A DNA stretch of 11,185 bases from contig FR901658.1 in assembly GCA_000437675.1 (NCBI GenBank), forward strand, positions 1-11,185, in the 5' to 3' direction. Both the position numbers and the translations under genes were made by a program. Source of the DNA: Prevotella sp. CAG:891. Lineage in GTDB: Bacteria; Bacteroidota; Bacteroidia; Bacteroidales; Bacteroidaceae. Shown here piece by piece: positions 1 to 7,377 of the stretch (positions are counted from its first letter, which is position 1; every line of letters starts with the position of its first letter). The notes under the pieces are model-generated. The model ran no database searches. It had not been told where the DNA came from and was given only the letters and a program-made list of their open reading frames with translations.

Positions 1-430
1 TCGCAAAAATGGGCTTTTTAAGGGACGACTAAATAAGATAGATATGTTATAAGTAAATTATTTGTCTGTGAAAATTTTATCTTGAAACACAAAACCCTTG
101 CCCAAGAAAAATGTTCTTAAAAAGTAGTTTAGCGTATTCAAAAAGTTCGTTTCAGTTTTCTATGCGCAAAAGTATTAAAAAAAACTGATATTTAATGCCT
201 AATAAACCACCGAATTGTAAAAATATATCCGTTTTTTCTCCTTTAAAAAATGATTTTATGGATTTGTGAACTGCACTTTACAATGAATTCGTCTGAACTT
301 TTATGAAATTCAAGATATAGATCTCCAAATCAAATCTTCGTCAGAAAAGTTTAGACGACTTCAATATCTTGCAAATCTTGATTTTTCAAAATCCACGCTG
401 TTTTTCTGATTACCCAACTCATCGTTTTTT
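1..430. other. AT-rich gene-free stretch
   Basis: No credible gene is seen in any frame. The stretch is clearly richer in A and T than the neighbouring genes, with many short homopolymer runs and stop codons throughout. A loose inverted repeat (CAAGATAT at 311-318, ATATCTTG at 364-371, with TCGTC/GACGA at 338-342 and 354-358 nested inside) could form a weak stem, but such AT-rich pairings arise easily by chance. I found no TAnnTTTGC promoter on either strand. It is probably intergenic sequence beyond the 3' end of the GH92 gene. Confidence 0.6.
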
Positions 431-436
431 TACTTC

Positions 437-493
437 AAAAAAAAAGCAGAACGATATGTCCTGACTGGCAGTCAAAACATATCGTTCTGCTTT
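437..493 (-). terminator. Strong intrinsic terminator after the GH92 gene
   Basis: A 17-bp perfect stem pairs 443-459 with 477-493 (core arm GCAGAACGATATGT). Its loop carries a second small hairpin, TGACT (462-466) against AGTCA (470-474), separated from the main stem by a 2+2 internal loop. Read leftward, the stem is followed by nine T residues (the A run at 437-445), the form of a Rho-independent terminator. It lies about 65 bases past the stop of the leftward mannosidase gene. Read rightward there is only a TTT, so it should act mainly on the minus strand. Confidence 0.85.
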
Positions 494-558
494 AAAGTAG
501 ATGTTGAATATTTACAAGATGAGCCATCGGTATCCTGGCACTATGCAATGCAAGCGGA

Positions 559-2748
559 TTAGTTCGAGGGGCGTTCGGCTGTCATGACAAAACGCAATTC
601 GCCGCCCTTCACAATGTCGGCGTGCGAAATGTAGTTTTTCCGATAGCGTTTGCCGTTCAGGTAAATGGCTTTAACGTATTTATTAGGCTCGCTCAACCCT
701 TCGGCCACAACCGTAAACCGCTTGCCACCCGGCAAAGACAGCGAAATGCGCGGCAACTGGGGTGCGCCAAATACGTAGTTGGCCGAAACCGGATCGACGG
801 GATAAAAGCCCATACACGAAAGTATGTACCAGGCCGACATCTGTCCGCAGTCGTCGTTTCCACACAAGCCCTCGGGCGTAGGGTGATACTGCGTGCTGAC
901 AATCTCGCGCACCAGTTCCTGAGTCCGTTCTGGTTTGCCTGCCAGGGCGTACAGGTAGGCCACATGGTGCGAAGGCTCATTGCCGTGTGCATATTGGCCA
1001 ATCAGTCCCGTTACGTCGGCTAACGATTGCCCCTTCATTTTCACGGTAAACAGCGAATCGAGTTTCTGGCAAAATGCCTCTTTGCCGCCCATCAGCGCAA
1101 TCAGCCCCGGAACGTCGTGCTGCACATGCCAGGTGTACTGCCAGGCATTGCCCTCGGTATAGTCGCCGCCCACACTTTCAGCATGCGCCAAATCCGAAGG
1201 GTTGAAAGGCGTTTTCCACGCTCCGTTGCTCAGTTTGGGACGCATGAAGCGCGTAGAGGGGTCGAAAAGGTTTTTGTAAAATGCTGCCCGGCGCGTAAAA
1301 TAAGCTGCATCCTCTTTCTTGCCCATCCGCCGGGCCATGCAGGCGGCTGCATAATCGTCGTAAACCGACTCGAGGGTCGACGACACGCTTTCTGAGGTCA
1401 CTGAGTCGCAAGGGAAATAACCATAGCGCATGTATTTTTCCCAGTCCGACTTCATTTTGTGGCTCACTGTCTGCGTACGTTTCACTGCCGCGAAAGCCCG
1501 TTCTGCGTCGAAGCCGCGGAAACCCTTTTCATAAGCCTCAGCCACGATGCTCACCGAGTGGTTGCCTATCATGCAATAGTTTTCCTTGCCCCAAAGCGTC
1601 CAGATGGGCAAATGGCCCTGCACCTCGGCCTGGCTGACCAGTGAGCGCACAAAGGGGTCGACCATTTCGGGCACTGCCAGGGTGTAAAAGGGGTGAGCTG
1701 CGCGATACGTGTCCCACGTCGAAAACGTAGAGTAAAACGTGCCGCCTTCGGCTTTGGCCGGTTGTCCTTTGGCATTACGGTAAGTGCCATCGACATCAGC
1801 TATGTTGTTAGGCTGAATCAGCGTGTGGTAAAAAGCCGTGTAAAAATTTGTCAGTTCTTCTTGGCTACCCTTAGCCTCGATGCGTCCCAACAGGTGGTTC
1901 CAGGCATTCCGCGCCTGCCGGGTGGCGGCATCAAAATCCCAGTGCTTACACTCGGCCTGCAAGTTCTGCGCAGCTCCCTCGACCGATGCCGAAGAAATCG
2001 CAATTTTCACTCCCAGTTGCTCGCCGGGTTTCAGGTCGAAATACACCAACATGCGGTTTCCGCGTTCGGTAGCTTGCAACGGCAGATTGTCGACCCGCTT
2101 CACGGGGTGCGAAAAGGTCATCACGAAGTAAAGGTCCTGATTCACCCACACGCTCGTTTGAACGTGTCCCGAAAGCATCTGTCCGTTCAGCCACTTCACC
2201 TCGCAGGCTTTGACGTGTGAACGGTACATCGATTCATTCCACACCGGACCATGCTGCAAATCGACATAGAGTGCTGCCGAATCGGCGCGGTGAAACGTGT
2301 AGCGGTGAAAGGCCACATGCGGGGTTGCCGTCAGTTCGGCCTTCACCCCGGTTTCGGTCAGTTCCACCGAGTAATAGCCTGGCGAGGCCTTTTCCGACTG
2401 CTTGTCCATCAGGCTGCGATAGTCGGTTCGTTGGTCGCGTGCCGTCGAGGGCATCACCAGCACATCGCCCAAGTCCATGCAGCCCGTACCATTCAAATGG
2501 GTTTGCGTAAAGCCCCATACGCGTGCATCGGAATGCAAATATTCGGCGCAATACTGCCACCCTACAGCTCCGGTAACCGGACTGCTTTGCACCAGGCCAA
2601 AGGGTGTACACGCTCCCGGAAAGGTGTGTCCGTTGGCAGCACCGCCAATAAAGGGATTTACATAATCGGCAGGTTCCTGGGCTGCAGCAGCGAGAACGCC
2701 TGCAACCCATAAAGCTGAAGTAAGTATCGATGTAGACAGAGTTTTCAT
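559..2748 (-). CDS. GH92 family exo-alpha-mannosidase, secreted
   Basis: Probable calcium-dependent alpha-1,2/1,3/1,4-type exo-mannosidase of glycoside hydrolase family 92, acting in the periplasm or at the cell surface on mannose-rich glycans. With the chosen start it has 729 residues, usual for the family. It opens with a signal peptide (MKT, hydrophobic stretch, AAAAQ) without a lipobox cysteine. Family hallmarks in order are YVNPFIGG and GHTFPGA near residues 29-45, FSTWDTYRAAHP (~342-353), EGNAWQYTW (~532-540, whose Glu I take as the catalytic acid), HGNEPSHHVAYLY (~588-600) and CGNDDCGQMSAW (~629-640, containing the acidic base residues). Another in-frame ATG at 2772 adds eight residues; I prefer 2748 because it gives a classical MKT signal peptide after an A-rich stretch. 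Substrate linkage cannot be read from sequence. No SusC/SusD or regulator lies beside it, so it is not in a visible polysaccharide utilization locus. No own promoter was found; it may be read with the small ORF upstream. Confidence 0.93.
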   Translation of the reverse strand: MKTLSTSILTSALWVAGVLAAAAQEPADYVNPFIGGAANGHTFPGACTPFGLVQSSPVTGAVGWQYCAEYLHSDARVWGFTQTHLNGTGCMDLGDVLVMPSTARDQRTDYRSLMDKQSEKASPGYYSVELTETGVKAELTATPHVAFHRYTFHRADSAALYVDLQHGPVWNESMYRSHVKACEVKWLNGQMLSGHVQTSVWVNQDLYFVMTFSHPVKRVDNLPLQATERGNRMLVYFDLKPGEQLGVKIAISSASVEGAAQNLQAECKHWDFDAATRQARNAWNHLLGRIEAKGSQEELTNFYTAFYHTLIQPNNIADVDGTYRNAKGQPAKAEGGTFYSTFSTWDTYRAAHPFYTLAVPEMVDPFVRSLVSQAEVQGHLPIWTLWGKENYCMIGNHSVSIVAEAYEKGFRGFDAERAFAAVKRTQTVSHKMKSDWEKYMRYGYFPCDSVTSESVSSTLESVYDDYAAACMARRMGKKEDAAYFTRRAAFYKNLFDPSTRFMRPKLSNGAWKTPFNPSDLAHAESVGGDYTEGNAWQYTWHVQHDVPGLIALMGGKEAFCQKLDSLFTVKMKGQSLADVTGLIGQYAHGNEPSHHVAYLYALAGKPERTQELVREIVSTQYHPTPEGLCGNDDCGQMSAWYILSCMGFYPVDPVSANYVFGAPQLPRISLSLPGGKRFTVVAEGLSEPNKYVKAIYLNGKRYRKNYISHADIVKGGELRFVMTAERPSN

Positions 2749-2817
2749 AGTTTTTTTGTTCAGAGAGTTCATATCCGCATGGCATCTGCGAACAGCCGGA
2801 ATGGGTGTCCGCGCAGC

Positions 2818-2961
2818 TTATCGGATGATGCGGTTTCGTTGGTTATTGGCCTTTTCGGGCTTTGATTTGCCAATGCGTTTTCCCGTCTTCTTTTTTCCGG
2901 CTCTTTCGGCACGCGCTTTGAAGGCAAACGGATTGGTAGGTTTTTTCTTTTTAGGGGGCAT
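2818..2961 (-). CDS. Candidate small basic protein, 47 residues
   Basis: I do not recognise the family. The ORF encodes a 47-residue, very basic protein (over one third Lys/Arg): MPPKKKKP at the start, an NPFAFKARAERAGKKKTGKR core, and an Arg-rich end. There is no signal peptide or membrane segment. Such composition suggests binding to RNA, the ribosome or DNA, but that is inference only. Support is the mix of synonymous codons, resembling the neighbouring genes, and its position filling most of the gap between the cysS terminator and the GH92 gene on the same strand. Against it, there is no clear Shine-Dalgarno site or promoter, and its start lies only 30 bases past the cysS terminator. A longer in-frame start at 3018 would fall inside the terminator loop and is unlikely. 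Confidence 0.5.
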   Translation of the reverse strand: MPPKKKKPTNPFAFKARAERAGKKKTGKRIGKSKPEKANNQRNRIIR

Positions 2962-2990
2962 AAAGCATTTGTCAAAAAAATCAGAAAACC

Positions 2991-3043
2991 AAAAAAAGGC
3001 CGACACGGCAAACGACAATGTTATCGCCCTTCGTGTCGGCCTT
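2991..3043 (-). terminator. Intrinsic terminator after cysS
   Basis: A 12-bp perfect stem, AAGGCCGACACG at 2996-3007 against CGTGTCGGCCTT at 3032-3043, is followed on the minus strand by a run of seven T residues (A run 2991-2997). It stands 75 bases past the cysS stop codon and should end the leftward cysS transcript. Confidence 0.88.
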
Positions 3044-3118
3044 GATTATCAGTATGAAATGGATTTACTGCAGAGCGTTCCAATACTTATGGACTTACAG
3101 CAGAACATCCAGTTATTT

Positions 3119-4606
3119 TTATTTATTGAGTTTCCAGGTAGCACCCTCTTTCGTATCCTTCACTTCGAAACCATACGAAGCCAGTTCGTCGCGAATTTGG
3201 TCGCTGGTTGCCCAATCCTTGGCTGCCTTAGCTTTGGCTCTGAGTTGCAGCAACAAGTCGATGGCCTGTCCATAGGCAGCTTCACGGTCGGCATTGCCGC
3301 CTTCAGCCTCGCTCTTCAGTCCCAGAATGTCAAATACAAAGGTATGAACTGCCTTTTTCAGCGCATCAAGTCCGGCAGGCGTAATGGTTTGCGACTTGTC
3401 GGCCAACTGGTTGATAACGCGGGCTGCATCGAACAAGTGCGAAATCACGATCGGCGAGTTAAAGTCATCGTCCATCGCCTCGTAGCATTTATTCATCACT
3501 TCCTCAGCGTAAGCCTCGGTCAGCGCACCCTTTTCGTTTGCTTCGATGCGTTCCAGCTGAGCCACAGCGTCCATCAGTCGGTCGAAGCCCTTTTTCGAAG
3601 CCTGCAAAGCCTCGTTCGAGAAGTCGACCGTCGAGCGGTACTGCGCCTGCAGAATAAAGAAGCGGATAGTCATCGGGCTGTACGGTTGCTCCAGCAGCGG
3701 GTGATTACCGGTAAAGAACTGGTCGAGCGTAATGAAGTTATTGTAGCTCTTACCCATTTTCTTGCCGGCAATGGTAATCATGTTGTTGTGCATCCAGTAC
3801 TTCACCATCTGGTCGCCTTGCGACGCCACAGCCTGTGCAATTTCGCATTCGTGGTGCGGGAACACCAGGTCCATGCCGCCACCGTGAATATCGAAGTGGT
3901 TGCCCAGGTATTTGCGTCCCATCGCCGTACATTCGCAGTGCCATCCCGGGAAACCTTCGCTCCAGGGTGAGGGCCAGCGCATGATGTGTTCGGGCTGCGC
4001 CTTTTTCCACAGCGCAAAGTCTACCTGGTGTTTCTTTTCGCCCACACCGTCGAGTTCACGGCTGGCATCGTGTACATCCTCCAGGTTACGGCCCGACAGA
4101 ATGCCGTAGCGGTGCGTTTCGTTGTATTTCACCACATCGAAATACACCGAACCGTTCGATTCGTATGCAAATCCGTTATCCATGATTTGCTTCACGAGTT
4201 CTTCCTGTTCGATGATATGTCCCGTAGCATGCGGTTCGATGCTGGGAGGCAACACATTCAGTTTCTGCATAGCCTCGTTGAAGCGGTTCGTATAGTATTG
4301 AGCCACTTCCATCGGTTCCAACTCTTCCAGACGCGCTTTTTTGGCAATTTTGTCTTCGCCTTCGTCTGCATCATGTTCCAAGTGGCCCACATCGGTAATG
4401 TTGCGCACGTAGCGCACCTTGTAGCCCAAATGTTTCAAGTAGCGGAATACGAGGTCGAACGTAATGGCCGGGCGTGCATGCCCCAAATGGCCGTCGCCAT
4501 ACACCGTCGGTCCGCAAACATACATGCCAACATGTCCCGGATGAACGGGCACGAAGCGTTCTTTGCGACGCGTCAGCGTGTTATACAGAAATAATTGATG
4601 TTCCAT
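3119..4606 (-). CDS. cysS: Cysteine--tRNA ligase (CysRS)
   Basis: Cytoplasmic class I aminoacyl-tRNA synthetase that activates cysteine with ATP and charges tRNA-Cys. At 495 residues it is slightly longer than the E. coli enzyme. The HIGH signature appears as HLGH (residues 40-43) after CGPTVYGDG, and the KMSKS loop as KMGKS (283-287). By alignment with the E. coli enzyme from memory, the zinc ligands are Cys31, Cys226 (in GWHCEC), His251 and Glu255 (in HHECE). The C-terminal part is the helical anticodon-binding region ending in DLLLQLRAKAKAAKDWATSD and a short tail. The start MEHQLFLYNTL at 4606 is preferred over an in-frame ATG at 4636 because the latter falls inside the -7 promoter element. 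The gene is leftward, probably monocistronic, with its own promoter and terminator, and divergent from frr. Confidence 0.97.
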   Translation of the reverse strand: MEHQLFLYNTLTRRKERFVPVHPGHVGMYVCGPTVYGDGHLGHARPAITFDLVFRYLKHLGYKVRYVRNITDVGHLEHDADEGEDKIAKKARLEELEPMEVAQYYTNRFNEAMQKLNVLPPSIEPHATGHIIEQEELVKQIMDNGFAYESNGSVYFDVVKYNETHRYGILSGRNLEDVHDASRELDGVGEKKHQVDFALWKKAQPEHIMRWPSPWSEGFPGWHCECTAMGRKYLGNHFDIHGGGMDLVFPHHECEIAQAVASQGDQMVKYWMHNNMITIAGKKMGKSYNNFITLDQFFTGNHPLLEQPYSPMTIRFFILQAQYRSTVDFSNEALQASKKGFDRLMDAVAQLERIEANEKGALTEAYAEEVMNKCYEAMDDDFNSPIVISHLFDAARVINQLADKSQTITPAGLDALKKAVHTFVFDILGLKSEAEGGNADREAAYGQAIDLLLQLRAKAKAAKDWATSDQIRDELASYGFEVKDTKEGATWKLNK

Positions 4607-4633
4607 GTTTCGTAATGCGTAGAATTTTGCCCC

Positions 4634-4641
4634 CAAAGTTA
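4634..4641 (-). promoter_or_regulatory. Putative -7 element of the cysS promoter
   Basis: Read on the minus strand, these bases are TAACTTTG, matching the Bacteroidetes TAnnTTTG consensus, 27 bases before the chosen cysS start. No clear TTTG -33 box is found at the expected spacing. The implied leader is very short, about 20 bases. Confidence 0.5.
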
Positions 4642-4730
4642 CAGAAAATCTTCGGATTGCTTAAGCATAAATGGTGGTTTAAATTTTTTAAGCAGATACT
4701 GCCCAACGGCGTTCCGGCCAAAATTCTGGG

Positions 4731-4782
4731 TGAATGTGGGCCTGGCTCAAAGGCACTGCCGTGAAAATCCTTGAATGTGGGC
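4731..4782. repeat. Short direct repeat in the cysS-frr gap
   Basis: The 11-mer TGAATGTGGGC occurs at 4731-4741 and again at 4772-4782, 41 bases apart, within a locally GC-richer part (about 4700-4800) of an otherwise AT-rich intergenic region. The flanks are only loosely similar. It could be a remnant of a dispersed repeat or chance. Apart from this and the two promoters, I see nothing in 4642-5096; open frames across it on either strand look non-coding. Confidence 0.3.
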
Positions 4783-4893
4783 TTTTCAGGCCACTTCTGT
4801 ATCAAAGGGAAAACGCAAATTGCACCGAAAGCCTCAAAGTGTTGGATTTTACGCATTACAGCGCTCAAAAACGCTGAAAAAAGCAAATAAATA

Positions 4894-4926
4894 TTTGCGT
4901 CAGCGCACGATTTAGCGTATCTTTGC
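4894..4926 (+). promoter_or_regulatory. Bacteroidetes-type promoter for frr-rsgA
   Basis: A -33 TTTG at 4894-4897 and a -7 TATCTTTGC at 4918-4926 are separated by 20 bases, an excellent match to the Bacteroidetes primary sigma-factor consensus. It points rightward to frr and implies a leader of about 165 bases. A perfect inverted repeat GCAAATA-AA-TATTTGC (4883-4898) overlaps the -33 box and could be an operator, though its AT content makes chance plausible. A run of ten T residues (5077-5086) just before frr has no hairpin directly upstream. Confidence 0.78.
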
Positions 4927-5096
4927 CAAACAAGAAAGCGGCCTCGGCCTGTCGAAGCCTCGCCATGATTCTGGCAGATAATTCAAACAGTCGCCCGATG
5001 TCTGGATTTTTCATCTGGTTTCCGGCTGTTTTTTCACAGACCGCCCGCCAACTTACTGATTTCAATTCCTAATCTCTTTTTTTTTTCATATCAATC

Positions 5097-5657
5097 ATGC
5101 TCGACGTAAAACAATGTCTCGCCGACTGCGAGGAAAGAATGGAAATGAGCGTAATGCACCTTGAAGATACGCTGGCTCAAATCCGCGCCGGAAAGGCTAA
5201 CATACATATCCTGGACGACCTGCGCGTCAACTCATACGGTTCAATGGTGCCCATCAACAATGTGGCTGCCGTTTCCACCCCCGACGCACGCACCATCGCC
5301 ATCAAACCTTGGGACAAGCAGATGTTCCGTGTTATCGAAAAAGCCATCATCGACTCTACCATCGGCATCATGCCCGAAAACAACGGCGAAGTAATCCGCC
5401 TGGGCATTCCTCCTCTCACCGAGGAACGACGCAAGCAGCTCACCAAGCAGTGCGCCAAAGAGGCTGAAGAAGCCAAGGTGGCTATCCGAAACGCACGCCG
5501 CGACGGTATCGAAAAACTCAAAAAGGCCATCAAGGACGGACTTTCTGAAGACGTAGAAAAAGACGCAGAAGCCGACCTCCAGAAAATTCACGACAAAAAG
5601 GTGAAGCGCATCGAGGAAATTCTGACTGCCAAGAACAAGGAAATCATGACCGTCTAA
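5097..5657 (+). CDS. frr: Ribosome recycling factor
   Basis: Works with EF-G to split the post-termination ribosome so that its subunits can be reused; cytoplasmic. The 186 residues match the usual family length (185 in E. coli). The start MLDVKQCLADCEERM and the triple-helix domain followed by VNSYGSMVPINNVAAVSTPDARTIAIKPWD (roughly 45-73), RVIEKAIIDSTIGIMPENNGEVIRLGIPPLTEERRKQL (78-115) and the charged C-terminal helices are typical. It is the first gene after a strong promoter and is followed 24 bases on by rsgA, so the pair should be one operon. In many bacteria frr follows pyrH; here pyrH is absent and frr has its own promoter. The start at 5097 is the first ATG of the frame and fits the family N-terminus. 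Confidence 0.98.
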   Translation: MLDVKQCLADCEERMEMSVMHLEDTLAQIRAGKANIHILDDLRVNSYGSMVPINNVAAVSTPDARTIAIKPWDKQMFRVIEKAIIDSTIGIMPENNGEVIRLGIPPLTEERRKQLTKQCAKEAEEAKVAIRNARRDGIEKLKKAIKDGLSEDVEKDAEADLQKIHDKKVKRIEEILTAKNKEIMTV

Positions 5658-5681
5658 CCCCCCGCTCTCTCCTTTTGGCCT

Positions 5682-6617
5682 ATGCACGGCATTGTAATTA
5701 AAAATACAGGGAGCTGGTATCTTGTCAGAACCGACGACGGACGAGCCGTTGAATGCAAAGTGAAAGGAAACTTCCGCTTAAGAGGCATCCGCTCAACCAA
5801 CCCAGTCGCTGTAGGCGATGGCGTTACCATCACCGAAGTCGACGGACAGCAAGCGGCTTTCATCACCGAAATCGACGAACGACGAAACTACATCATCCGC
5901 AAAGCTTCGAACCTCTCGAAGCAGAGCCATATTCTCGCCGCCAACATCGACCTCGCCCTGCTCGTCGTCACCATGGCACGACCTGAAACAAGCACTACGT
6001 TTATCGACCGTTTCATTGCCTCGGCCGAAGCATACCGTGTGCCCGTAGCCATTGCGTTCAACAAAATCGATGATCTCAAACCCGATGAACGCGAAAACAT
6101 GGACTACCTCTATTCTCTCTACACGCACATCGGATATCCTTGCTATCAGATTTCGGCTCTTAAAAACACGGGCATCGACGCCCTGCACCAGCTGCTCGAA
6201 GGCAAAACTACGCTGCTCGCCGGACATTCGGGCGTCGGTAAATCCACCCTCCTCAATCTCCTCATTCCCGAGGCCAATGCCCGAACCGCCAATATCTCCG
6301 AAGCACACGGAACAGGTATGCACACCACCACTTTTAGCGAACTCTACGAACTCCACGGAAAAGGTGCCATCATCGACATTCCGGGAATCAAAGGATTCGG
6401 CACGTTCAACATGGAACCCGAAGAAGTGGCGCATTACTTCACCGATATATTCAAGATTTCTGCAAGCTGCAAGTTCTCGAACTGCACCCACACCCACGAA
6501 CCGGGATGTGCCGTACTGCAAGCCCTCGAAAACCACCAGCTCGCTCCCTCGCGCTATGCCTCCTACCTTTCCATGCTCGACGACAGGGAAGAAGGAAAAT
6601 ACCGCGCTGCTTACTGA
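5682..6617 (+). CDS. rsgA: Small ribosomal subunit biogenesis GTPase RsgA
   Basis: Circularly permuted GTPase that binds the 30S subunit late in maturation and is stimulated by it. The 311 residues run in the family order: an N-terminal OB-fold (about 1-70, with VKGNFRLRG), then G4 NKID (127-130), G5 SA (158-159), G1 P-loop GHSGVGKS (181-188), the switch I region with GTGMHTTT (210-217), and G3 DIPG (232-235). A zinc-binding knuckle follows, with Cys263, Cys268, His270 and Cys276. All expected nucleotide and zinc residues are present, so it should be active. It is the second gene of the frr operon and ends just before a good terminator. The match of function with frr (ribosome upkeep) supports co-expression. 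Confidence 0.97.
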   Translation: MHGIVIKNTGSWYLVRTDDGRAVECKVKGNFRLRGIRSTNPVAVGDGVTITEVDGQQAAFITEIDERRNYIIRKASNLSKQSHILAANIDLALLVVTMARPETSTTFIDRFIASAEAYRVPVAIAFNKIDDLKPDERENMDYLYSLYTHIGYPCYQISALKNTGIDALHQLLEGKTTLLAGHSGVGKSTLLNLLIPEANARTANISEAHGTGMHTTTFSELYELHGKGAIIDIPGIKGFGTFNMEPEEVAHYFTDIFKISASCKFSNCTHTHEPGCAVLQALENHQLAPSRYASYLSMLDDREEGKYRAAY

Positions 6618-6634
6618 AAATAAATGTTTTACAC

Positions 6635-6690
6635 AACGGCCTCTGTCTCCCTCAACCCCCACCCGGGCACAAGGGATTGAGGCCGTTTTG
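6635..6690 (+). terminator. Intrinsic terminator of the frr-rsgA operon
   Basis: A 9-bp stem AACGGCCTC (6635-6643) against GAGGCCGTT (6679-6687) is supported by inner CCCT/AGGG pairing and followed by a short T run (TTTTG). It starts 18 bases past the rsgA stop codon. Confidence 0.75.
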
Positions 6691-6876
6691 CATTATGTTA
6701 CCCGGGGCATGGAGCAAATGTTGCGCTATCGCACCCAGCCTCTTAATCCCTTGGTTTCGAGCAGGCCTACCTGCCCTACTTTCTTTTGTATCAACCTGTC
6801 AAATATCGCTTAGCACCTCAAGTGCTGTATCGGTATGAGTTGTGTTCACACCTCTTTTTCATTCCTCTCACAGCCT

Positions 6877-7341
6877 ATGACCGTCATTTTCATCCTCACC
6901 CTGCTCGCCTTAGTGCTGGCACTCATCGAAATTCTCATTGTGCCCGGGTTCGGCATAGCCGGATTAGCCTCTATGGCCTTAGCCCTGGCCGACGTAGTGG
7001 TCATTTACCTTGAATTAGGTCCGTGGTGGGCCATGGCTGCTGTTGGCATTGGCATTCTCGTCATCCTCATCACCATGCGCTGGCTCACACGGTCAAAGGC
7101 CATCGACAGAATGTCACTCCATGCTCGCATCGACTCCACCAATGCCACCACCGCCCAACTTTCAGTCAAAGTGGGCGACACTGGCAAAGCGCTCACACGC
7201 CTGGCATTAGTGGGCAATGCCGAAATCAACGGACTGGTAGTCGAAGTCAAATCATCGGGTGCCTTTCTCAACCCCGGCACCCCCCTGCGCGTCATCCATG
7301 TCAGCGAAGCCAACATCACTGTCGAAGCCATTCAGCAATGA
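6877..7341 (+). CDS. NfeD-like integral membrane protein
   Basis: Short NfeD family protein of 154 residues, without the N-terminal ClpP-like protease domain of long NfeD. Three hydrophobic segments lie at about 3-21, 25-44 and 50-67 (with the ALIEILIVPGFGIAGLA signature between the first two), followed by a linker and a C-terminal OB-fold domain (about 95-154: GDTGKALT, NGLVVEVKSSGAFLNPGTPLRVI). Such proteins usually pair with a flotillin-like protein (FloA) in membrane-domain organisation, but no floA is adjacent here; an M6 peptidase follows 36 bases on. An in-frame ATG at 6835 would add 14 residues without helping the membrane topology, so I prefer 6877. No convincing promoter is visible in the 186 bases between the rsgA terminator and this gene; a 5-bp hairpin GCAGG-CCTA-CCTGC sits at 6761-6774. 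Confidence 0.85.
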   Translation: MTVIFILTLLALVLALIEILIVPGFGIAGLASMALALADVVVIYLELGPWWAMAAVGIGILVILITMRWLTRSKAIDRMSLHARIDSTNATTAQLSVKVGDTGKALTRLALVGNAEINGLVVEVKSSGAFLNPGTPLRVIHVSEANITVEAIQQ

Positions 7342-7377
7342 AAATGCAAAGAAACAGCCTATAACAAACCTGTCATA

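Noticed and set aside
2756..3970. 404-residue open frame on the plus strand
   Set aside because: It lies antisense to cysS, whose HIGH, KMGKS and zinc motifs are intact, and crosses the cysS terminator. The product has no recognisable domain; it is a frame shadow.
4581..4886. 101-residue leftward frame overlapping the cysS start
   Set aside because: It spans the cysS -7 element and an intergenic repeat, overlaps the cysS 5' end in another frame, and has no recognisable features.
4965..5072. 35-codon ORF in the frr leader
   Set aside because: No ribosome-binding signal and no protein-like composition; ends before the T run. Could be a leader peptide but nothing supports it.
5077..5086. Run of ten T residues before frr as an attenuator
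   Set aside because: No GC-rich stem lies directly upstream of the T run, so it does not have the form of a terminator.
5793..6662. 289-residue open frame on the minus strand
   Set aside because: It is antisense to rsgA and crosses the rsgA terminator stem. rsgA has every family motif.
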